Assembly: GCA_030765605.1 (NCBI GenBank)
Contig: JAVCCG010000124.1
Coordinates: forward strand, 1-18,960
Source: Candidatus Alcyoniella australis
Lineage (GTDB): Bacteria > Lernaellota > Lernaellaia > JAVCCG01 > Alcyoniellaceae
DNA: 18,960 nt
Direction of reading: 5' to 3'
The notes under the pieces were generated by a model. The model was not told the origin of the DNA, searched no databases, and was given only the letters and a program-made list of their open reading frames with translations. The number at the start of each line of letters is the position of its first letter. Position 1 is the stretch's first letter. Made by a program: the position numbers and the translations under genes. Below, piece after piece: positions 14,309 to 18,960 of this stretch.

Positions 14309-15255
14309 GCGCGGCGCTGCTCGATCTGCGGCAGGTGAACAAGACCTTTTTTTCCCGCGACAAGGTGTTGCGCGCGGTGCGCGACGTTTCGTTGCAGGTC
14401 CCGGCGCAAAGCACCGTGGGGCTGGTCGGCGAGTCCGGCTGCGGCAAGAGCACTTTGGGACGGCTCAGCGTGGGCCTCTACCAACCAGACGACGGCGAAG
14501 TGCTGTTCGACGGCCTACGGCTGGCCGATCAATCGCGCCGTGGGCTGCGCGCGTTGCGTCGACGCTTCCAAATGGTGTTCCAGGATCCGCAGGCCGCGCT
14601 GAGTCCGCGGATGAAGGTCGGCGCCCAGGTCAGCGAGGCGATGGCGGTCCACGGCATGGGCGGCACGCGCATCGAACGCCGCGAACGTACGCTCGAGCTT
14701 TTCCAACGGGTCGATTTGGCGCCCGAGCTCTACGCACGGCTGCCCTTCGAGCTCAGCGGCGGCCAACGCCAACGCGTGCTGATCGCCCGCGCCCTGGCCA
14801 CGGAGCCGGACCTGCTGGTCAGCGACGAGCCCGTGGCCAGCCTCGATCTGTCGATGCAGGCCCGCGCCCTGCGCCTGATCGCCGACCTGACCGCAGAACG
14901 CGGCATGGCGCATCTGTTGATCAGCCACGACATCCGCGTGGTGCGGCTGCTGGCCTCCTGGGTGCACGTGATGTACGCTGGGCGGATCGTGGAGCGCGGC
15001 CCGCTGCCGCAGACATTGGACCAGCCGGCCCACCCCTATACCGTGGTGCTCACCGCCTCGGTCCCCGGGCTTGAGCCGCGGATGATCTTCGATCCGCCGT
15101 TGGGCGAGGGCGATGTGGCGGCCGCGCCGGAGATCGGCTGCCCGTTCTATCCGCGCTGCGATCGACGTTTGCCCAAGTGCGCAAAGGGCGAGGTCCCCGA
15201 GTTCGCGGTCGATGGCGAGTCCTCAGGACGCATGGCTCGCTGCTGGAGGCTTTGA
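14305..15255 (+). CDS. Oligopeptide/dipeptide ABC transporter ATPase, OppF/DppF type
   Basis: 316 residues, partner of the preceding ATPase; the two form a heterodimer in this transporter class. Walker A GESGCGKS (43-50), Q-loop in VFQDPQAALSP (91-101), signature LSGGQRQR (150-157), Walker B LLVSDEP (170-176) and H-loop His208 are all intact. A C-terminal Cys set (Cys279, Cys285, Cys292, Cys313) matches the metal-cluster motif of the family. The ATG overlaps the upstream stop by 4 bases, with GGGGTAA just before it. The stop codon (15253-15255) lies inside the first hairpin of the intergenic repeat copy. This is the last gene of the long plus-strand unit that begins near 9941. Confidence 0.92.
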   Translation: MSAALLDLRQVNKTFFSRDKVLRAVRDVSLQVPAQSTVGLVGESGCGKSTLGRLSVGLYQPDDGEVLFDGLRLADQSRRGLRALRRRFQMVFQDPQAALSPRMKVGAQVSEAMAVHGMGGTRIERRERTLELFQRVDLAPELYARLPFELSGGQRQRVLIARALATEPDLLVSDEPVASLDLSMQARALRLIADLTAERGMAHLLISHDIRVVRLLASWVHVMYAGRIVERGPLPQTLDQPAHPYTVVLTASVPGLEPRMIFDPPLGEGDVAAAPEIGCPFYPRCDRRLPKCAKGEVPEFAVDGESSGRMARCWRL

Positions 15256-15405
15256 GCCTCGGCAACGCTCGCGTACCGCGCTGGTCGTCGACCAACGAGC
15301 CGCCCCGCGTCGTGTAAGGTTTCGGTGGGCCTTCTTGTATTTGCAGTACCCTGAGCGCCTCGTTGACGAACCGTCGTGAATAATTCAGGCTGGTAGAATC
15401 AACAG
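15246..15405 (+). repeat. Copy of the dispersed intergenic repeat between ATPase and iron-sulfur genes
   Basis: This copy covers nearly the whole 163-base gap. It opens with the hairpin GAGGCT-TTG-AGCCTC (15246-15260), then GGCAACGCTCGCGTAC (15261-15276), ACCAACGA (15291-15298), CCGCGTCG (15305-15312), AAGGT (15316-15320), CTTGTA and GCAGTA (15334-15348), CGTTGACGAA (15361-15370), GAATA (15378-15382) and CAGGCT (15385-15390). All but the CTTGTA/GCAGTA pair are shared in order with 2594-2881; that pair is shared with 571-586. Stem bases of the first hairpin differ from the other copy yet still pair. I see no gene and no T-tract terminator here. Confidence 0.65.
15391..15399 (+). promoter_or_regulatory. 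Candidate extended -10 promoter for the iron-sulfur protein gene
   Basis: TGG directly followed by TAGAAT (5/6 to the -10 consensus) gives an extended -10. A -35 at normal spacing is not evident; the conserved TTGACG at 15363 is about 25 bases upstream, too far. The GAGGAG ribosome site at 15407-15412 follows closely, so the leader would be very short. Confidence 0.38.
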
Positions 15406-15418
15406 CGAGGAGCGAACT

Positions 15419-16246
15419 ATGCGCAGCAGGCCCTGGGACGATCCGTTGGACAAACGTTGGAAACATCAGAAGGGGAAGGTACGCGAGGTCGTGCTTGAGC
15501 GCTACGCCCCGTGCGAACCGGCGGTGATGGAGCAGATCTACAACTTTCTACTGCTCGAAGAGAAGTTCCCATTGGAATTGGTGCACCGCGTGATTGATCG
15601 CATGGCCTCGATCAGCGCGGCGACCACGGTAATGACCTACGAGGAGATCGTGCAGTTCGTCCAGGATTTGCCCGACGATTACATAATCGCCTGCGGGCCG
15701 TGCGCCTGCCGACTGCATACGGCCGAGATGTTGGGCCCCGACGCGCGCGATTTACCGGGCGGAAAGCTCGATTATTGCCGCCAGACTCCGCTTAACGTCG
15801 ACATCCAGGTCGCGGTCAGCGGCGAGAAGTTCGCCAAGCTCGAGACCTATGAGGTGATCAGCAAGCAGCAGTTGCTGGACCTGGAAAAGCAATGTTTCGA
15901 GATGGGCCTGGTCTCGAATATTTACCAGATGCTCGACGGCGAGTCCGGCATCTGCCACTGCTCGTCCGCCACCTGCGTGCCGCTGATGGCCAACAAGGCC
16001 CTGGGCGGTGGCTCGACCGTGATCCGGCGCGGGCGCTTTGTGCCGCAGCTCGATCTTGAGCGCTGTGCAGGGCACGGCGCGTGCGTGACGGTCTGCCATT
16101 TCGACGCGCGCAGTATTGTGACGCGTGGGGGGCGCGAGGTCTCGCAGCTCAATGCGGCGCAGTGTCGCGGCTGCGGACTGTGCGCCGCGGTCTGCCCGGA
16201 GGACGCGATCTCAATGCGCGAGCGCGGGAGCAAATCCGAGCGTTGA
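15419..16246 (+). CDS. Iron-sulfur protein with C-terminal two-cluster ferredoxin domain and unusual Cys-rich N-terminal region
   Basis: 275 residues. The C-terminus is a bacterial-type ferredoxin domain: Cys216, Cys222 and Cys226 in the first motif and CRGCGLCAAVCP (249-260, all four Cys) in the second. In the first motif the second Cys is replaced by His219 and the Pro after the last Cys is also His. Upstream are further clusters of Cys, CGPCAC (92-97), Cys120 and CHCSSATC (179-186), which probably bind another metal centre and recall 4Fe-4S proteins with CxCR and CNCC-type motifs. There is no signal peptide or membrane helix, so it is probably cytoplasmic electron transfer. GAGGAG lies 6 bases before the ATG. 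It lies 62 bases before the aldolase gene; any shared pathway is unproven. Confidence 0.78.
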   Translation: MRSRPWDDPLDKRWKHQKGKVREVVLERYAPCEPAVMEQIYNFLLLEEKFPLELVHRVIDRMASISAATTVMTYEEIVQFVQDLPDDYIIACGPCACRLHTAEMLGPDARDLPGGKLDYCRQTPLNVDIQVAVSGEKFAKLETYEVISKQQLLDLEKQCFEMGLVSNIYQMLDGESGICHCSSATCVPLMANKALGGGSTVIRRGRFVPQLDLERCAGHGACVTVCHFDARSIVTRGGREVSQLNAAQCRGCGLCAAVCPEDAISMRERGSKSER

Positions 16247-16271
16247 AGCACCCATCGGCGTGTGCTAGTTT
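16243..16271 (+). promoter_or_regulatory. Weak candidate promoter upstream of the LsrF-like gene
   Basis: TTGAAG (16243-16248), a 17-base spacer and TAGTTT (16266-16271), matching consensus 4/6 and 3/6. Spacing is correct but the -10 is poor; read-through from the iron-sulfur gene is equally likely. Confidence 0.22.
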
Positions 16272-16308
16272 GCACTCGCATTTGTACATTGGAAAACGGA
16301 GGTTGAGC

Positions 16309-17100
16309 ATGGACTGGGGAATGAAAAACCGCCTGTCGCGGATCATCAATCCGAAGACCGGGCGTTGCGTGATGTTGGCCGTGGACCACGGCTATTTTCT
16401 CGGACCCACGTCCGGCCTGGAGAGCCCGGCCAAGCTGCTCAAGCCGCTGCTGCCCCACGCCGACGCGCTGATGATCAACCGCGGCATGCTGCGCACCTGC
16501 GTGGACCCGGGCTCCGACGTGCCGATCGTGCTGCGAGTTTCCGGCGGGACCAGCGTACTCAACGAGCTGTCCAACGAGGGGATCACCGTCGACTTCGAGG
16601 AGGCGGTGCGGCTCAACGTCAGCGCCGTGGCGCTCTCGATTTTCGTGGGCGCCGATTTCGAGCGCCAAACCCTGCTGGGCCTAAGCGAGCTGGTCAACCT
16701 CGGCGAGAAATACGGCATCCCGGTGCTGGCCGTGACCGCCGTGGGCAAAGATATGGCCCGCGACGTGCGTTACCTCTCGCTGGCCTCGCGCATTGCCTCG
16801 GAGCTTGGCGCGCACATCGTCAAGACCTACTACTGCGAAGATTTCGAGCGCATACCCGCCACAGTGCCCGTGCCGGTGGTGATTGCCGGCGGTAAGAAAA
16901 TCGGCGAGATGCAGGCCCTGGAGCTGGCGTACAACGCCATCAACCGCGGCGCGGTGGGCGTGGACATGGGACGCAACATTTTCCAGTCCGACAGCCCGCT
17001 GGGCATGATCAAGGCGGTCAAGGCCATCGTGCACAAGAAGGCGACCCCGGCCCAGGGCTTCGAGATCTACTCCAAGTACCTGGCCAAGCAGGCGGACTAA
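16309..17100 (+). CDS. lsrF: LsrF-like class I aldolase/thiolase (DeoC/FbaB/LsrF superfamily)
   Basis: 263 residues. It matches E. coli LsrF as I remember it along most of its length: DWGMKNRLSRIINPKTG (2-18), AVDHGYFLGPTSGLE (24-38), RVSGGTSVLNELSNE (76-90), TAVGKDMARDVRYLSLA (143-159), VKTYY (171-175, Lys172 likely Schiff-base lysine), VIAGGKK (191-197) and GVDMGRNIFQSD (217-228). LsrF processes phosphorylated autoinducer-2, cleaving 3-hydroxy-5-phosphonooxypentane-2,4-dione with CoA. The protein lacks LsrF's N-terminal extension of roughly 30 residues; a strong GGAGG ribosome site supports the short start. No lsrK, lsrR or Lsr transporter is nearby, so a different sugar-phosphate substrate is quite possible and the symbol marks homology only. 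An alcohol dehydrogenase gene begins 5 bases downstream. Confidence 0.87.
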   Translation: MDWGMKNRLSRIINPKTGRCVMLAVDHGYFLGPTSGLESPAKLLKPLLPHADALMINRGMLRTCVDPGSDVPIVLRVSGGTSVLNELSNEGITVDFEEAVRLNVSAVALSIFVGADFERQTLLGLSELVNLGEKYGIPVLAVTAVGKDMARDVRYLSLASRIASELGAHIVKTYYCEDFERIPATVPVPVVIAGGKKIGEMQALELAYNAINRGAVGVDMGRNIFQSDSPLGMIKAVKAIVHKKATPAQGFEIYSKYLAKQAD

Positions 17101-17105
17101 GCCCG

Positions 17106-18140
17106 ATGGACGGCTCGATGCGCGTGGCGATGTATTACAACAATGCCGATGTGCGTGTCGAGTCGCAGCCGATCCCCAAACTTGGACCGGGCGAGATGCT
17201 GGTGCGCGTGCGCGCCTCGGGCATCTGCGGCTCGGACGTGATGTTCTGGTATCGCCGCCACAAGGTGCCGCTGGTGCTCGGTCACGAGATCGCGGGCGAG
17301 ATCGTGCAGCTTGGACCGGGCGTCGAAGGCTGGCAAGTCGGTGAGCGCGTGGCCGCCTCGCACCACGTTCCGTGCAACACCTGCCACTACTGCCGTCGCG
17401 GCATGCAGACCACCTGCGACACGATCCGTTCTACGACCTTCGACCCCGGCGGCTTTAGCGAATACGTGCGCCTGCCCGCGATCAACGTCGATCGCGGCAC
17501 CTACCGCCTGCCCGAGTCCGTGAGCTTTGAGGAGGGGACGTTTGCCGAGCCCGTGGCCTGCGCATTGCACGGCAACCGTAGGTCGCAGATGCAGATCGGC
17601 GACACCGTGCTGGTGCTCGGCTCGGGCATTGCCGGGCTGCTGCACATCCACTGCGCGCGCGCATTGGGGGCCGGGCTGATCGTGGCCACGGACATCAACG
17701 ATTATCGCCTCTCGACTGCAATGAACTTTGGCGCGGACCACGCGTTGAGCGCGGACCAGCTCACACCCGAGCTGCTGCGCGAGCTGAACAACGGCCTGCT
17801 GGCCGACGTGGTGATTATCTGTGCGAGCGCGACCTCGGTTTTCGAGCAGGCGCTGCAATGCCTGGAGCGCGGCGGAACGCTGCTGGTATTCGCTCCCACC
17901 GGCCCGGACGTAAAACTTCCGCTGGACTTCAACGAGATTTTTTGGCGCACCCAGCGCACAATTACGACCTCCTACGCTGGCGCGCCCGCGGACCACATCC
18001 GGGCGCTGGAGCTGATCCGCGCCGGGTCGTTGCGCGTGTCCGAGATGATCACCCACCGCCTGCCCCTGGAGCGCTCCCAAGAGGGCTTCGGCCTGGTGGA
18101 GCGCGGCGACGAATCAATCAAGGTCATCATCGAGCCTTAG
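17106..18140 (+). CDS. Zinc-dependent medium-chain alcohol/polyol dehydrogenase
   Basis: 344 residues, typical of the threonine/sorbitol dehydrogenase branch. Catalytic zinc ligands are Cys41 (GICGSD), His60-Glu61 (GHE) and probably Glu148 (AEPVAC). The structural zinc site is CNTCHYC plus Cys104 (90, 93, 96, 104). The nucleotide-binding site is GSGIAG (172-177), with Asp196 at the end of the second strand, which favours NAD over NADP. It oxidises a secondary alcohol or polyol; the substrate cannot be read from sequence. It starts 5 bases after the lsrF-like stop, so the two are one transcript and may act in sequence on a sugar-like compound. ATG 17106 is used; ATG 17118 is an alternative. 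Neither has a clear ribosome site. Confidence 0.9.
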   Translation: MDGSMRVAMYYNNADVRVESQPIPKLGPGEMLVRVRASGICGSDVMFWYRRHKVPLVLGHEIAGEIVQLGPGVEGWQVGERVAASHHVPCNTCHYCRRGMQTTCDTIRSTTFDPGGFSEYVRLPAINVDRGTYRLPESVSFEEGTFAEPVACALHGNRRSQMQIGDTVLVLGSGIAGLLHIHCARALGAGLIVATDINDYRLSTAMNFGADHALSADQLTPELLRELNNGLLADVVIICASATSVFEQALQCLERGGTLLVFAPTGPDVKLPLDFNEIFWRTQRTITTSYAGAPADHIRALELIRAGSLRVSEMITHRLPLERSQEGFGLVERGDESIKVIIEP

Positions 18141-18165
18141 ATAAGCGTTCTGTTTCCGCCCGCCG

Positions 18166-18195
18166 TTGTTTTCCTTGCCCGCGATCTGATATAGC
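18166..18195 (+). promoter_or_regulatory. Candidate promoter for the acyl-CoA dehydrogenase gene
   Basis: TTGTTT (18166-18171), an 18-base spacer and TATAGC (18190-18195) preceded by TGA, giving an extended -10 character. It lies in the 104-base gap before the gene and would give a leader of about 40 bases. Confidence 0.33.
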
Positions 18196-18244
18196 TCAAT
18201 CGTTCTCCAAAACATTTCACGCCCAATCGGATGAGGGTGAGTTT

Positions 18245-18960
18245 ATGGACCTCGAGCACTACGAGCTGTTGCGCGACGATCTGTACGAGGAAGAGCACAA
18301 GATCTACCGCCAGGCGTTCCGGCGCTTTTGCGAGATTGAGATTGTGCCGTTTCAGGAGCAGTGGGACGAGGACGGCTGCGTGCCGCGCGAGCTGTGGACC
18401 AAGGCCGGGGACAACGGTTTTCTCTGCCCGCAGGTCGACGAGAAGTACGGCGGTCTGGGCGCGGACTTCCGCTACGCGGTGATCAACATCGAGGAGCTCT
18501 CGCGCATTGGCCACACCGGGTTCTTCATCACCTTGCACAACGACGTGGTCGTGCCCTACATCGAGGCCTTCGGCTCCGAGGAGCAAAAGCACAAGTGGCT
18601 GCCGCGCTGCATCTCGGGCGAGGCGATCACTGCCGTGGACATGACCGAGCCCGGCACCGGCTCGGACTTGGCCGCGATCCGCACCACGGCCATCCGCGAC
18701 GGCGACGAGTGGGTAATAAACGGCCAGAAGACTTTCATCTCCAGCGGCCTGCTTTGCGATTTGGCGATTGTCGCGGCCAAGACCGACCCCAAGGCCGACC
18801 CGCACTCGGGGATCAGCCTGTTCCTGGTGGAGGCCGACCGGTCGGGGTTCGTCAAGGGCAAGAAGCTGCGGAAGATCGGCATGCACTCCCAAGATACGGC
18901 AGAGCACTTCTTCGAGGACTGCCGCATTCCGCTGGACAACATTCTCGGCGATGAGAACGC
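18245..18960 (+). CDS. Acyl-CoA dehydrogenase, 3' end cut by window edge
   Basis: 238 complete codons are present, roughly the first 60% of a normal 380-residue enzyme. It has the N-terminal helical domain, with the usual EEHKIYRQAFRRFCE-type start (16-30), then the middle beta domain with the flavin and substrate signature VDMTEPGTGSD (131-141) and VINGQKTFISSG (157-168), and GMHSQDTAEHFFEDCRIP (212-229). The enzyme is a cytoplasmic FAD protein that oxidises acyl-CoA to 2-enoyl-CoA, passing electrons to ETF. The catalytic Glu lies outside the window. The start ATG 18245 follows GAGGGTGAG; the ATG at 18231 is out of frame. Chain-length preference cannot be judged. It is separated from the alcohol dehydrogenase by 104 bases with a possible promoter. 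Confidence 0.93.
   Translation, partial: MDLEHYELLRDDLYEEEHKIYRQAFRRFCEIEIVPFQEQWDEDGCVPRELWTKAGDNGFLCPQVDEKYGGLGADFRYAVINIEELSRIGHTGFFITLHNDVVVPYIEAFGSEEQKHKWLPRCISGEAITAVDMTEPGTGSDLAAIRTTAIRDGDEWVINGQKTFISSGLLCDLAIVAAKTDPKADPHSGISLFLVEADRSGFVKGKKLRKIGMHSQDTAEHFFEDCRIPLDNILGDEN

Noticed and set aside
15050-15466. Minus-strand frame of 138 codons across the ATPase end and the repeat
   Set aside because: It crosses two genes and an intergenic repeat and has no promoter or ribosome site. Its middle is noted only as a possible coding remnant within the repeat.
17097-18080. Minus-strand open frame opposite the zinc alcohol dehydrogenase
   Set aside because: Shadow of a gene with intact zinc and nucleotide sites; no ribosome site or motif of its own.
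1-18960. CRISPR array, tRNA or rRNA genes, intact insertion sequence
   Set aside because: No regularly spaced direct repeats, no recognisable tRNA or rRNA sequence and no transposase were seen in the intergenic regions.

Overview
The window is GC-rich (clearly above 55% by eye) and densely coded. It comes from a Gram-negative bacterium: three predicted lipoproteins, an outer-membrane LolB-like protein, dTDP-rhamnose genes and an acyl-CoA dehydrogenase all fit a diderm. The gene mix (lone MshEN protein, TPR lipoprotein plus LolB-like protein, UPF0104 membrane protein, odd ferredoxin) resembles deltaproteobacterial or myxococcal lineages. No marker gene is present, so the phylum stays open.

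Layout. (1) 1-2501, minus strand: an acyltransferase and an SDR/epimerase-like gene form a unit behind a good sigma70-type promoter at 2560-2589. They are followed by a secreted protein that runs off the left edge. (2) 2502-2903: a 402-base non-coding divergent region with hairpins and a long copy of a dispersed repeat. (3) 2904-7956, plus strand: four tightly packed genes encode a UPF0104 flippase-like membrane protein, a beta-propeller lipoprotein, a membrane-anchored SGNH hydrolase and a GT-C-type membrane glycosyltransferase. This looks like a cell-surface glycan or lipid module. (4) 7914-9799, minus strand: rfbB and rfbD, for dTDP-L-rhamnose; rfbD overlaps the preceding convergent gene by 43 bases. 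(5) 9941-15255, plus strand: a possible 13-codon leader ORF, then a TPR lipoprotein, a LolB-like lipoprotein, a stand-alone MshEN (possible c-di-GMP sensor) protein and two oligopeptide-type ABC ATPases, mostly overlapping. (6) 15256-15418: intergenic, holding a second copy of the repeat. (7) 15419-18960, plus strand: an unusual iron-sulfur protein, a close LsrF-like aldolase, a zinc alcohol dehydrogenase and an acyl-CoA dehydrogenase cut by the right edge.

The genes read as ordinary families. The most unexpected signal is non-coding: an intergenic repeat family with at least three related copies (about 559-609, 2594-2881 and 15246-15405), all in the same orientation. Its short hairpins have stems that differ between copies but still pair. 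Other points of interest are the leader ORF coupled to the TPR gene, a CxxHxxC substitution in the ferredoxin, and an lsrF homologue with no lsr operon around it. I found no tRNA, rRNA, CRISPR array, intact insertion sequence or convincing rho-independent terminator.
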